NCBI GenBank assembly: GCA_036502765.1
Contig: DASXXX010000282.1
Location: 1 to 21,367, forward strand
DNA length: 21,367 nt
Source of the DNA: DASUAS01 sp036502765
Lineage (GTDB): Bacteria; Actinomycetota; Acidimicrobiia; IMCC26256; DASPTH01
Direction of reading: 5' to 3'
How positions within the stretch are numbered: the first letter of the stretch is position 1; the number at the start of each line of letters is the position of its first letter. Of the stretch, positions 7,230-14,989 are shown piece by piece. Both the position numbers and the translations under genes were made by a program. Below the pieces are notes generated by a model. The model made no database searches, had not been told where the DNA came from, and saw only the letters and a list, made by a program, of their open reading frames with translations.

Positions 7230-8577
7230 CCCCTGAGTTTCGCGCGGGAGCAGGATCGGGCACCGGTGTCACGTCCGGTGACTGCGCCGGCGTCACGGTC
7301 GGTGTCACCAGCGGAGCGACCACTGCGTCGAGGCCGCCCGTCGCGGCCGCGGTGGTGATCGTGTCGCCGATGGCGTGCGACGCGCGCGGCCGCAGTATGC
7401 GCCACGTGAGCAGCAGTGCGCCGAGCAACACCGCGGCGCCCGTGGTCGTGGCGCGCAGTCCGATCTCGTCGGCGATGGCGCCCTGCGCGATGCTGCCAAT
7501 CGGGTAGAGGGCGCCGATCAACATCATCAGCACGCTCACCACCCGGCCGCGCAGCTCGGCGGGCGCGCGCAACTGGGCGACGGTCGTGAAGCTCGACAGC
7601 GAGCCGAGGTAGAGCCCACCGACGACGAAGATCGCGACGACGGCGAGCGGCAGTGTCGGCGCGAGCGCGTAGAGCACCAGCGCGACGGGCAAGGAGAACA
7701 GCACGCCGAGCAGGACGCGCCGGGTGCCGAACCGTCCGAACAGCGTCGCCAACGCGAGGCCCATGCACACCGCGCCGATGCCCTGCGCGGTGACCAGCGC
7801 CGCGGTGCCGAGCTTCTCCTCGTGGAACACGTCGAGCGCGACCGCGGGAATCAGCGCGATGAACGGCGCGGCGAGCAGTGAGTTGAGCGCCATGCACCCG
7901 ACGACGAACCGCAGCGCGGCGTCGCCGCGGACGAAGCGCGCGCCCTCGCGGATCGAGCCGAGGATCGACATCCCCGCGGCCGAGACGGGCGCTGGGAGCC
8001 GGAACGAGGCCACCACTCCGAACACCGCGAAGAAGCTCAGGGTGTTGAGCGCGAACGCGAGCTCGTAGCCGCCCAGCCCGATCACGAGCCCGGCGAGCGC
8101 GGGGCCGATCACCCGGCCGAGGTTCCACTGGGCCGACGAGAGCGCGACCGCGCCGGGCAGCTCGTCGCGCGGCACGAGGTCGGGGAGCATCGACTGGAAC
8201 GCGGGGAACCCGATCGCGTTCGCGCATCCCGCGCCGAGCACGATCAGCGTCACCAGTCCTGGGCTCGGATCGCCGAGGCTGGCGACGAACGTGAGCAGGG
8301 CCGCGAAGAGGATCTGGAACGACGTGGTGACGAGCAGGAGTGTGCGGCGCGGTACGCGATCCGCGAGCGCGCCGCCAAGGGGCGCGAGCAGCGCGGTCGG
8401 CACGAACCCGGCCGCGGCAACCAGACCGGTCCACCCCGCCTTCCCCGTCTCGCTGGTGACGAGGATGCCGACGCCGACCGTCTCCATCCACGTGCCGATG
8501 TTCGACACGAACGCACCGGCCCACAGGAGCGCGAAGCGACGGTGCCGGAACGGCGCGAACGAGCTGGAGAAGTTCAC
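7222..8577 (-). CDS. MFS transporter (MFS_3, EntS-like exporter)
   Basis: A 451-residue major-facilitator permease with about 12 hydrophobic segments. Family-typical features are the start FAPFRHRRFALLWAGAFVSNIGTWM, the loop 2-3 motif GGALADRVPRRTLLL, QWNLGRVIGPALAG in the middle, and RAPAELRGRVVSVLMM in the second half. This pattern fits the MFS_3 group (EntS-like drug/siderophore exporters); the substrate is not predictable. The frame is open further upstream, but GTG at 8577 fits the family N-terminus, and a TACCGT box ends 8 bases before it, suggesting a leaderless start. The final ~45 residues are a Thr/Pro-rich tail not needed for transport. The stop overlaps the VTT gene. Confidence 0.85.
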   Translation of the reverse strand: MNFSSSFAPFRHRRFALLWAGAFVSNIGTWMETVGVGILVTSETGKAGWTGLVAAAGFVPTALLAPLGGALADRVPRRTLLLVTTSFQILFAALLTFVASLGDPSPGLVTLIVLGAGCANAIGFPAFQSMLPDLVPRDELPGAVALSSAQWNLGRVIGPALAGLVIGLGGYELAFALNTLSFFAVFGVVASFRLPAPVSAAGMSILGSIREGARFVRGDAALRFVVGCMALNSLLAAPFIALIPAVALDVFHEEKLGTAALVTAQGIGAVCMGLALATLFGRFGTRRVLLGVLFSLPVALVLYALAPTLPLAVVAIFVVGGLYLGSLSSFTTVAQLRAPAELRGRVVSVLMMLIGALYPIGSIAQGAIADEIGLRATTTGAAVLLGALLLTWRILRPRASHAIGDTITTAAATGGLDAVVAPLVTPTVTPAQSPDVTPVPDPAPARNSGGG

Positions 8578-8585
8578 CGAAGCCG

Positions 8586-8591
8586 ACGGTA
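8586..8591 (-). promoter_or_regulatory. Candidate leaderless -10 box for the MFS gene
   Basis: TACCGT (minus strand, 8591-8586) ends 8 bases before GTG at 8577, the same geometry as the merR promoter. No convincing Shine-Dalgarno precedes the GTG. It overlaps the 3' end of the upstream mycothiol-type gene, so an internal promoter could supplement read-through. Confidence 0.4.
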
Positions 8592-8596
8592 CCCGG

Positions 8597-9271
8597 CTAC
8601 TCCACGAGCGGATCGGGGCGCGCGGTGAAGCGGCCGAGCACGAGGTGGTCGGGCGTGAAGTCACCGTCCCAGTCGAACGCCGCGATCTGCTCCAGGCTCC
8701 GGCGCCCGGTGAGGGCGCGCACGAACTCGAAGTCGTCGATGCGCAGGGACGCGACCGGTTCCCCGGTGCCCAGGGTGTCGGTGGTGTCGTCGTGGTGCAC
8801 GACGAGCGCCCCGCGTTCGGCGGCGTCGAGCTGTTCGGTGAGCGACAGGCCGAGAAACCCGACGCTCAGCAGCACTGCGTCGCAGTCGCGCGCGCCCGGT
8901 CGGCCGAGGGCACCCCGGACGTCGTGCTCGTGCGTGACTGCGTCGGACACGAGTTGACCCGCGGCCCGGCCGAACTGCCCGGCCATCGCTTCGACGACGG
9001 GACCGTGCTCCGACCACTCGGCGAGCATCCCGTCGCCGGTGGCGCGCCGACGGGTCTCGACCTGCACCGCGGCCCAGGCATCGGTGCCCACGCCGTCGAG
9101 GTTGCCGGACACGATGTCGGCGGTGACGCCGACCAGGTGCGCCAGCAGGTCGTGCACCGTCCAGTCGGGGGTGGCCGGCGCGACCGTCGCGAGGGTGGCG
9201 TCGTCGCATCCGGCGACGAGCTCGCCGACCCGCATCCGGATGCCGTGGTATGCCTCGCCGGCCTCGTCCAT
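8597..9271 (-). CDS. Mycothiol-dependent maleylpyruvate isomerase-like (DinB-fold) protein
   Basis: A 224-residue protein of the actinobacterial DinB/MDMPI superfamily. These four-helix proteins bind a divalent metal through three His and often use mycothiol as cofactor. Seen: TPDWTVHDLLAHLVGVTADIV near residues 34-54, supplying one metal-ligand His, and THEHDVRGALGRPGARD near 112-128, supplying the others. The C-terminal third, ending FDWDGDFTPDHLVLGRF, looks like the usual small C-terminal domain. ATG at 9271 has a strong GAGGAGG directly upstream. It is the first gene of the minus-strand run toward the MFS gene. The substrate is unknown; the maleylpyruvate name is only a family label. Confidence 0.8.
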   Translation of the reverse strand: MDEAGEAYHGIRMRVGELVAGCDDATLATVAPATPDWTVHDLLAHLVGVTADIVSGNLDGVGTDAWAAVQVETRRRATGDGMLAEWSEHGPVVEAMAGQFGRAAGQLVSDAVTHEHDVRGALGRPGARDCDAVLLSVGFLGLSLTEQLDAAERGALVVHHDDTTDTLGTGEPVASLRIDDFEFVRALTGRRSLEQIAAFDWDGDFTPDHLVLGRFTARPDPLVE

Positions 9272-9294
9272 GTTCCTCCTCGTGTCGGTGCACG

Positions 9295-9323
9295 AGGCTA
9301 CCGATCACCCTCGGCAGTAGCGT
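9295..9323. promoter_or_regulatory. Divergent -10-like boxes
   Basis: In the 106-base gap between the DinB-like gene (start 9271, minus) and the aldo/keto reductase (start 9378, plus) there are two TAnnnT boxes pointing outward: TAGCCT on the minus strand (9300-9295) and TAGCGT on the plus strand (9318-9323). No good -35 boxes are seen at 17 bases, so these are weak calls. Confidence 0.3.
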
Positions 9324-9325
9324 GG

Positions 9326-9364
9326 GCCACCCAGGAGTGCCACCCAGGTGTGCCACCCAGGTGT
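9326..9364 (+). repeat. Three tandem 13-bp repeats upstream of the aldo/keto reductase
   Basis: Three head-to-tail copies of a 13-mer lie at 9326-9338 (GCCACCCAGGAGT), 9339-9351 and 9352-9364 (both GCCACCCAGGTGT). Copies 2 and 3 contain the dyad CACC-CA-GGTG. The array ends one base before the AAGGAG ribosome binding site (9366-9371). It may be an iterated operator or a slippage-prone leader. Confidence 0.85.
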
Positions 9365-9377
9365 GAAGGAGCGAGCG

Positions 9378-10313
9378 ATGGAATTGCGCAGGGTGGGCAG
9401 TCTCGAGGTGTCGGTCGCGGGACTCGGCTGCAACAACTTCGGCATGCGGATCGACGAGGCCGCGTCGAAGCACGTGGTCGATGCCGCGCTCGACGTCGGC
9501 GTGAACCACTTCGACACCGCCGACATCTACGGCCAGGGGAAGTCCGAGGAGTTCCTGGGTCGGTCGCTCGGAAGCCGGCGCGACCAGGCAGTGATCACCA
9601 GCAAGGTCGGGATGGGGGTGCCCGACGGCGAGCGCGGCGGCAGCGAGGCGTACATCCACCAGCACTGCGACGAGAGCCTCGCCCGCCTCGGCACCGATCG
9701 CATCGACCTCTACCTCCTGCACCAGCCCGATCCGGAGACGCCGATCGCCGAGACGCTGTCGGCGTTCGCCAAGCTGATCGCCGACGGCAAGGTGCTCGAG
9801 ATCGGGTGTTCCAACTTCAGCGGTGAGCAGCTGGAGGAGGCCGAGCAGGTCGCCGACCAGCTCGGCGTGCCGCGGTTCCTGAACGCGCAGAACGACTACA
9901 GCCTGCTCAACCGCTCGGTGGAGGCCGACGTGCTCCCGGTGTGCGAGCGCCTCGACGTCAGCTTCATGCCCTACTTCCCGCTGGCCAGCGGGATGCTCAC
10001 CGGCAAGTACCGCCGCAACGAGGAGCACCCCGAAGGCTCGCGGCTGGCCGCCTGGGGCAACCGCGCCGGGGCGTTCGCCAGCGACGAGCGCTTCGACGTC
10101 GTCGAGCGCCTCGATGCCTACGCGCAGGACCACGGCCACACGCTCATCGAACTCGCGCTCTCGTGGCTCGCGGGCACGCCGGCGGTCGGCAGCGTGATCG
10201 CGGGTGCGACCTCGCCCGAGCAGGTGCGCGCCAATGCCGCGGCCACCACCGCGTGGACGTTCACCGAGGCGGAGCGGGCCGAGGTCGACGCGCTGGCGCG
10301 CGTCGCCAGCTGA
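9378..10313 (+). CDS. Aldo/keto reductase
   Basis: A 311-residue NAD(P)H-dependent oxidoreductase with the (beta/alpha)8 AKR fold. The catalytic tetrad is visible: Asp46 and Tyr51 in FDTADIYGQG, Lys77 in ITSKVG, and His116 in LYLLHQPDP. Further signatures are EIGCSNFSGEQL, the NDYSLLNR segment, and SVIAGATSPEQVRANAAA near the C-terminus for cofactor binding. It resembles the general YajO/Tas-type subgroup; the physiological carbonyl substrate is not predictable. The frame is open 10 codons further upstream through the tandem repeats, but ATG at 9378 has AAGGAG with 6-base spacing and starts right at MELRRVGS, the usual AKR N-terminus. The downstream crotonase begins at or just after its stop. 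Confidence 0.93.
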   Translation: MELRRVGSLEVSVAGLGCNNFGMRIDEAASKHVVDAALDVGVNHFDTADIYGQGKSEEFLGRSLGSRRDQAVITSKVGMGVPDGERGGSEAYIHQHCDESLARLGTDRIDLYLLHQPDPETPIAETLSAFAKLIADGKVLEIGCSNFSGEQLEEAEQVADQLGVPRFLNAQNDYSLLNRSVEADVLPVCERLDVSFMPYFPLASGMLTGKYRRNEEHPEGSRLAAWGNRAGAFASDERFDVVERLDAYAQDHGHTLIELALSWLAGTPAVGSVIAGATSPEQVRANAAATTAWTFTEAERAEVDALARVAS

Positions 10314-11026
10314 CCCGGAGCACGCGCATCACCGGCGTCGCCACCATCGAGCTCTCGCCGGGACCGCTGGCCGACCTGTCTGGGTCGCAGTGCGGTCGCT
10401 TGCTCGCGGAGCTCTACGACCTCACCGTCGACCCACCGCGTGCGCTGCTGCTGCGCGCGCTCGACGGCGTCGGCCTCCGTGAACCGCGCGTTCCCACACC
10501 CGCCGGATTGCGTGATCCGGCCGCGATGTTGGCGTCGTTCCCCGCCCCGACCGTCGCGGTGTGGAACGGGCCGGCCGTCGGTGCCGGGGCGGAGCTGCTG
10601 CTCGCGGCCGACCTCCGGATCATCGGTCCCGACGCGACGATGGCGTTTCCCGAGGTGGGCGACGGCGAGCTGCCGGGCTGGGGCGGTACGCAACGTCTGA
10701 CGCGCGCGGGTGGCGTGGCCCTCGCGCTGCGGATGCTCGTGATCGGTGATCCGGTCGACGCCGACGAGCTCGCGCGGAGCGGTCTCGCGGTGCTCGACAC
10801 CGATCCTGGTGCGCGTGCCGACGCGCTCGCCGAGCAGTTGTCGCGCGGTGCACCGCGTGCGCAGGCGGCGGCGCGTGACGCAGTGCACCGAGGGCGGGAC
10901 CTCACGCTCGCCGACGCCCTGCGCCTGGAATCCGACCTGAACCTGCTGATCTCCACCACCGACGACCGCGCCGAGGGCATCGCCGCGTTCTTCGAGAAGC
11001 GGCCCCCGCGCTTCACCGGCTCGTGA
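10310..11026 (+). CDS. Enoyl-CoA hydratase/isomerase-like (crotonase) protein, unusual start
   Basis: A crotonase-fold protein of about 238 residues. Seen: APTVAVWNGPAVGAGAELLLAADLRI, with the Glu equivalent to rat hydratase Glu144, and FPEVGDGELPGWGGTQRL, with the Glu164 equivalent. The first oxyanion-hole segment, normally ending SAGAD, is degenerate: after RALLLRALDG the chain runs through GLREPRVPTP with no GAD, so hydratase activity is doubtful. The conserved first strand GVATIEL is in frame but has no ATG, GTG or TTG close before it. The candidates are CTG at 10310, overlapping the reductase stop as CTGA, or ATC at 10328, 7 bases after GGAG. A GTG at 10253 lies deep in the previous gene, and TTG at 10400 would delete the first strands. 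Confidence 0.75.
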   Translation: MTRSTRITGVATIELSPGPLADLSGSQCGRLLAELYDLTVDPPRALLLRALDGVGLREPRVPTPAGLRDPAAMLASFPAPTVAVWNGPAVGAGAELLLAADLRIIGPDATMAFPEVGDGELPGWGGTQRLTRAGGVALALRMLVIGDPVDADELARSGLAVLDTDPGARADALAEQLSRGAPRAQAAARDAVHRGRDLTLADALRLESDLNLLISTTDDRAEGIAAFFEKRPPRFTGS

Positions 11027-11036
11027 CCGCTCACCG

Positions 11037-11975
11037 ATGACGACGCACTGCCCCATTCCGGGAGAAGTCGCGCACAGCGGGGTCGCGCTCGCGCGCCGCG
11101 AGTTGTCGGACCTCGCCGGCCGCCTCGGCATCGCGGTGCCGCCCGAAGCGCGGCCCGGTGCCGACCTCCTCGTGCGCGCGCGTCGCGGCGTGGTGTGGCC
11201 TGTCCCCGCCCCGCTGGTGCGTGCCGCCGACGGATGGGTGCACCCTGGCCCACCGACCGCGTGGTCGTCGTTCGTCGACATGGTGACCGCGCTGGGCGCT
11301 TCGTGGCCCGACCTCGACGGCCTCACCGTCGACGAGATCGACCGGGAGGCCGCCGCGTGGATGCTGCCCGCCGCCGCGGTGCGTGCCGGGCCCGCAGTGC
11401 CCGATCCGGTGCCCGACCTCGCGACCGCGTCGATCGCGGGTGCCACCGTCGTGCTCTTCGGGACGGCGTGGGCGACGCCTCTGATCGGACGCGTGCTCGC
11501 CGGCCTCGGCGCGCGCGTCGTGAAGATCGAACACCCTCGCCGTCCGGATCCGTTCCCGCTGCGCGACGAGTTGGTGGAGGGCCAGGTCGTGCTCGGGCTG
11601 GACCTCGGTGCCCCGGCGGAACGCCACGCGGTCGCGCAACTCGTCGGCCACGCCGACCTGGTCGTGGAAGGACACCCACCGCGGGTGTTCGCCAACGCCG
11701 GTCTCGAACGAGGCGCGACCGTGCTGCACGTCGGCGCGTTCGTCGCGTCCGACCGCCCCGGCTACGGCCCGGCGGCCGAAGCCCACGGGGGTTGGGCCGC
11801 TCGCCACCAGCCGCCCCGCCTCGCCCGCACGTCGGTCGCCGACCCCGTCGCCGGCCTCGTCGGTGCGGTCACCGCGGTCCACCTCCTCACCGAAGGAGTG
11901 CGCGGCGCGCACGCACGCGTCTCCCTCGAAGGCGCGGTCGGTCGGCTGCTCGAGCGGGAGCGGCGCGGTGCCTGA
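11037..11975 (+). CDS. Family III (CaiB/BaiF-like) CoA-transferase, apparently permuted
   Basis: A 312-residue protein related to family III CoA-transferases, which move CoA between carboxylic acids. Residues ~127-312 match the normal N-terminal half: PLIGRVLAGLGARVVKIEHP (148-167), DLVVEGHPPRVFANAGL (207-223), and TSVADPVAGLVGAV (265-278), where Asp269 aligns with the catalytic Asp of formyl-CoA transferase. Residues ~60-118, with DGWVHPGPPTAWSSFV, then LGASWPDL and LPAAAVRAG, look like the part usually found at the C-terminal end. The order is thus reversed and the protein is ~90 residues shorter than typical. ATG at 11037 follows the first crotonase by 10 bases and lacks a clear Shine-Dalgarno. 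Activity is uncertain. Confidence 0.72.
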   Translation: MTTHCPIPGEVAHSGVALARRELSDLAGRLGIAVPPEARPGADLLVRARRGVVWPVPAPLVRAADGWVHPGPPTAWSSFVDMVTALGASWPDLDGLTVDEIDREAAAWMLPAAAVRAGPAVPDPVPDLATASIAGATVVLFGTAWATPLIGRVLAGLGARVVKIEHPRRPDPFPLRDELVEGQVVLGLDLGAPAERHAVAQLVGHADLVVEGHPPRVFANAGLERGATVLHVGAFVASDRPGYGPAAEAHGGWAARHQPPRLARTSVADPVAGLVGAVTAVHLLTEGVRGAHARVSLEGAVGRLLERERRGA

Positions 11976-12678
11976 CGAACGGCTCCATGTGCGCACGTGC
12001 GGTGCGGTCACCGAGATCGAGTTCGACCACCCACCGATCAACATCTACGACGTCGCCACGCGCGACGCACTGTGCGAGGTGCTCACCGCGGTCATCGCCG
12101 ACCCCGGCGTGCACGTCGTGGTGTTCATGTCCGCCGGCGAGCACTTCTCCGCGGGTGCCGACCTGAACGAGTTCGGTACCGCGCCCTCGTTGTTCGCGAT
12201 GCGCGACGCCCGCTGGGGACGCGACGTGTGGGGGCTGCTGCGGGCGGTGCCCGTGCCGATGTTCGCGGCGATGCAGGGCAACGCGGTCGGCTTCGGCTTC
12301 GAGCTCGCGCTCCAGTGCGACCTGCGCATCGCGGCGGACGACTGCGTGGTCGCGCTCCCCGAAGCGCGCGTCGGCATGCTGCCCGCCGGCGGCGCGAGCC
12401 AGACGTTGCCGCGGGTCGTCGGTACCAGTGCCGCGCTCGCAGCTGTGATCAGCGGCGAGCGCGTGCACGCGGCCGACGCACTCGCCCGGGGCTTCGTCGA
12501 CGAGGTCGTCCCCCGAGCCGAGTTGCGCGCCTATACCGCGGCGCGCGCCGATGCCCTCGCCGCGCGGCCCACGGCGGCTGTTCGCGCCGCCAAGGCGGCG
12601 GTGTGGTCTGCGGTCGACCTGCCGCTCGAGGTGGGGCTGCGGCGCGAGGCCGACCTGGCCGCCACCCTGCGTCGCTAG
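11968..12678 (+). CDS. Enoyl-CoA hydratase/isomerase family protein
   Basis: A complete crotonase of 236 residues. Unlike its upstream paralogue it has the full active-site pattern: HFSAGADLNEF for the first oxyanion-hole residue, GNAVGFGFELALQCDLRI with the first catalytic Glu, and ALPEARVGMLPAGGASQTLPR with the second. It probably hydrates or isomerises an unsaturated acyl-CoA; the substrate is unknown. It lacks the SGGDQ-type segment expected of MenB. GTG at 11968 is chosen because GGGAG lies 7 bases upstream and it begins just before the first strand; it overlaps the CoA-transferase gene by 8 bases, implying translational coupling. The flavin-reductase-like gene follows after 9 bases. Confidence 0.9.
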   Translation: MPDERLHVRTCGAVTEIEFDHPPINIYDVATRDALCEVLTAVIADPGVHVVVFMSAGEHFSAGADLNEFGTAPSLFAMRDARWGRDVWGLLRAVPVPMFAAMQGNAVGFGFELALQCDLRIAADDCVVALPEARVGMLPAGGASQTLPRVVGTSAALAAVISGERVHAADALARGFVDEVVPRAELRAYTAARADALAARPTAAVRAAKAAVWSAVDLPLEVGLRREADLAATLRR

Positions 12679-12687
12679 CCTCCGGGG

Positions 12688-13230
12688 ATGCCCACGCAGC
12701 AGGGAATCGTCGGTCCGATCCCGTCCGGTCAGGATCCCGAGGAGTACGACAAGCTCCGTCGCCGCGTCCTCTGGAAGATGCCGAGCGGCCTCTACGTCCT
12801 CGGGTCCCGCGCCGGTGCGCGGCGCAACGGCATGACCATCAATTGGGTCACCCAGTTGTCGTTCGACCCCAAGCTGGTCGGCGTCAGCGTGGAGCGCGAG
12901 GCGTTCACCCACGAGCTGGTCGTCGACGGCGGGGTGTTCAGCGTGAACCTCGTCGCGCAGGACGACCGCGCCATCGTGCGCAAGTTCACCAAGCCGGTCG
13001 AGGTCGACCTCGACGCGCGCACGCTCAACGACTTCCCGTTCCACGACGGCGCCACCGGCGCGCCGATCCTCGACCAGGCGGTCGCGTACCTCGACTGCGA
13101 GGTGCGCCAGACGGTCGAGGTGGGCGGGCACTCGTTGTTCCTGGGTGAGGTGGTCGACTGCGGCTTCCAGCTCGACGAGGAGACGCCGGTGTTGTCGATG
13201 GGTGACACGCGCATGAACTACGGCGGCTGA
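12688..13230 (+). CDS. Flavin reductase-like (FMN-binding split-barrel) protein
   Basis: A 180-residue protein of the flavin reductase-like / DIM6-NTAB group. Seen: MPSGLYVLGSRAGARRNGMTINWVTQLSFDPKLVGVSV (roughly residues 31-70), the usual FMN-phosphate-binding part, then HELVVDGGVFSVNLVAQDD, and a second-half strand AVAYLDCEVRQTVEVGGHSLFLGEV. Members either reduce FMN/FAD for a partner monooxygenase or bind flavin for another redox step. No monooxygenase partner is in the window, so the role is open. ATG at 12688 has GGGG directly upstream. Its position 9 bases after the crotonase gene suggests it belongs to the acyl-CoA cassette. Confidence 0.85.
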   Translation: MPTQQGIVGPIPSGQDPEEYDKLRRRVLWKMPSGLYVLGSRAGARRNGMTINWVTQLSFDPKLVGVSVEREAFTHELVVDGGVFSVNLVAQDDRAIVRKFTKPVEVDLDARTLNDFPFHDGATGAPILDQAVAYLDCEVRQTVEVGGHSLFLGEVVDCGFQLDEETPVLSMGDTRMNYGG

Positions 13231-13302
13231 CCAGGGGAATCATCGGGTCGATCCGAGTACGCTCCGGGCGGTCTCGACCACTTGGATGGGGAGAACGGTC
13301 CG

Positions 13303-14946
13303 ATGATGCAGTCGACCATGCAGGACTTCCCGCTCAATGTCAGCATGATCTTCCGCCACGGACGGGCGCTGCACGGCGCGAGCGAGATCGTCACCTTCGA
13401 GGGCGACGACAGCCGCCACGCCACGTTCGCCGACGTCGCCGAACGGGTCGAACGGCTCGCGGTCGGCCTCCGGGGTCTCGGGATCGAGCCCGGTGACCGC
13501 GTCGGCACGTTCATGTGGAACACCCAGGAGCACCTCGAGGCGTACTTCGCGGTGCCGATGCAGGGCGCGGTGCTCCACACGCTCAACATCCGCCTGTTCC
13601 CCGAGCAGCTCGCGTACATCGTGAACCACGGGGGTGACCGTGTGGTCATCGTCGACGACGTGCTCGCGCCGATGCTCGCACGGGTCGCCGCCGAACTCGA
13701 CACCGTGGAGTGCTACGTGGTCGTCGGCGACGTCGACGTCACCGCGCTCGAGGAGGCTGCCCGCGACTCCGCCGAGTTCGTGCGCTACGACGACCTGCTC
13801 GCCGCCGCCGATCCCGCCGCGTTCGACTTCCCCGAGGTCGACGAGTGGGCCGCGGCGGCCATGTGTTACACGAGCGGCACCACCGGCAACCCGAAGGGTG
13901 TCGTCTACTCGCACCGTTCCACCTTCATGCACACCATCGGGATCCAGACCGGGTCCGGCGTGCCCTACACGTGGAACGACCGCCTCCTGCCGATCGTCCC
14001 GATGTTCCACGCCAACGCGTGGGGCGCGCCCTACGCGGCGTGGATGGCCGGCGCCGACCTGCTCATGCCGGGGCGCTTCCTGCAGGCGGAACCGCTGGCG
14101 AAGTTCATCGCCAACGAGCGGCCGACCACCACGTGCGCGGTGCCCACCATCTGGGCCGACCTCTTGCGGTACTCCGAGGACCACGAGGTCGACTTCTCGT
14201 CGTTGCAGCGGATCATGTGCGGCGGTGCTGCCGTCCCCCGCGCCCTCATGGAGGCGTTCCAGGAGCGCTTCGGCATCCGCATGCTGCAGGCGTGGGGGAT
14301 GACCGAGACCAGCCCGGTCGCCGCGGTCTCGCTCCCGCCGCGGGGCGTGGCGCTCGGCACCACCGAGGAGATGGACTGGCGGTCGCTCACCGGGCGGCCG
14401 CTCCCGGGCGTCGAACTGCGCATCGTCGACGACGACGGCACCGTGCTGCCGTGGGACGGCCAAGCGGTGGGGGAGATCCAGTGCCGCGGCTCGTGGATCA
14501 CCGGCTCGTACTACGGCGATCCCGCACCCGAGAAGTTCGACGACGGCTGGCTGCGCACCGGCGACATCGCCAGCGTCACGCCCAACGGGTACGTGAAGAT
14601 CTCCGACCGCTCGAAGGACGTGATCAAGTCGGGCGGGGAGTGGATCTCCTCGGTCGAGCTCGAGGGACACCTCATGGCGCACCCCGACGTCGTCGAAGCT
14701 GCAGTGATCGCGGTCCCCGACGCGCGCTGGGACGAACGACCCCTCGCGTGTGTGGTGCGTCGCACCGATGCGGGCGCGAGCGCGTCCGACCTGCGCGAGT
14801 TCCTCGGGACGCACGTCGCCAAATGGCAGCTCCCCGAACGCTGGACGTTCATCACCGAGGTGCCCAAGACCAGCGTCGGCAAGTTCGACAAGAAGGTGCT
14901 GCGCGCGCAGTACGCCGACGGCGAGCTCGTGGTGGAGGAGCTCTGA
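13303..14946 (+). CDS. Long-chain-type fatty-acyl-CoA ligase (AMP-binding)
   Basis: An adenylate-forming ligase of 547 residues that activates a carboxylic acid to acyl-AMP and then acyl-CoA. Motifs: P-loop YTSGTTGNPKG at 189-199, LPIVPMFHANAWG, WGMTETSPV, DGWLRTGD at 414-421, the hinge region DRSKDVIKSGGEWIS from 435, and the catalytic Lys527 in SVGKFDKK. The full length and the DGWLRTGD/KSGGEWIS pattern fit medium/long-chain acyl-CoA synthetases better than MenE, which is usually shorter. ATG at 13303 lies 9 bases after GGGGAG; TTG at 13282 and ATG at 13306 are alternatives. It follows the flavin-reductase gene after 72 bases with no clear terminator, and probably supplies acyl-CoA to the enzymes upstream. 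Confidence 0.94.
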   Translation: MMQSTMQDFPLNVSMIFRHGRALHGASEIVTFEGDDSRHATFADVAERVERLAVGLRGLGIEPGDRVGTFMWNTQEHLEAYFAVPMQGAVLHTLNIRLFPEQLAYIVNHGGDRVVIVDDVLAPMLARVAAELDTVECYVVVGDVDVTALEEAARDSAEFVRYDDLLAAADPAAFDFPEVDEWAAAAMCYTSGTTGNPKGVVYSHRSTFMHTIGIQTGSGVPYTWNDRLLPIVPMFHANAWGAPYAAWMAGADLLMPGRFLQAEPLAKFIANERPTTTCAVPTIWADLLRYSEDHEVDFSSLQRIMCGGAAVPRALMEAFQERFGIRMLQAWGMTETSPVAAVSLPPRGVALGTTEEMDWRSLTGRPLPGVELRIVDDDGTVLPWDGQAVGEIQCRGSWITGSYYGDPAPEKFDDGWLRTGDIASVTPNGYVKISDRSKDVIKSGGEWISSVELEGHLMAHPDVVEAAVIAVPDARWDERPLACVVRRTDAGASASDLREFLGTHVAKWQLPERWTFITEVPKTSVGKFDKKVLRAQYADGELVVEEL

Positions 14947-14989
14947 CTACTCACAGGAGCGCGGGCCGCACCACCTTCCGTCGGCAACC

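Noticed and set aside
8661..10139. Long minus-strand open frame across the divergent gap and the reductase gene
   Set aside because: It spans two well-supported genes and an intergenic region and encodes no recognisable domain.
11968..12678. The second crotonase as MenB (DHNA-CoA synthase)
   Set aside because: It lacks the SGGDQ-type and Gly-rich segments expected of MenB and sits in a CoA-transferase cassette.
13303..14946. The acyl-CoA ligase as MenE
   Set aside because: It is longer than typical MenE, lies about 8 kb from the men genes next to acyl-CoA enzymes, and its motifs fit fatty-acyl-CoA ligases.
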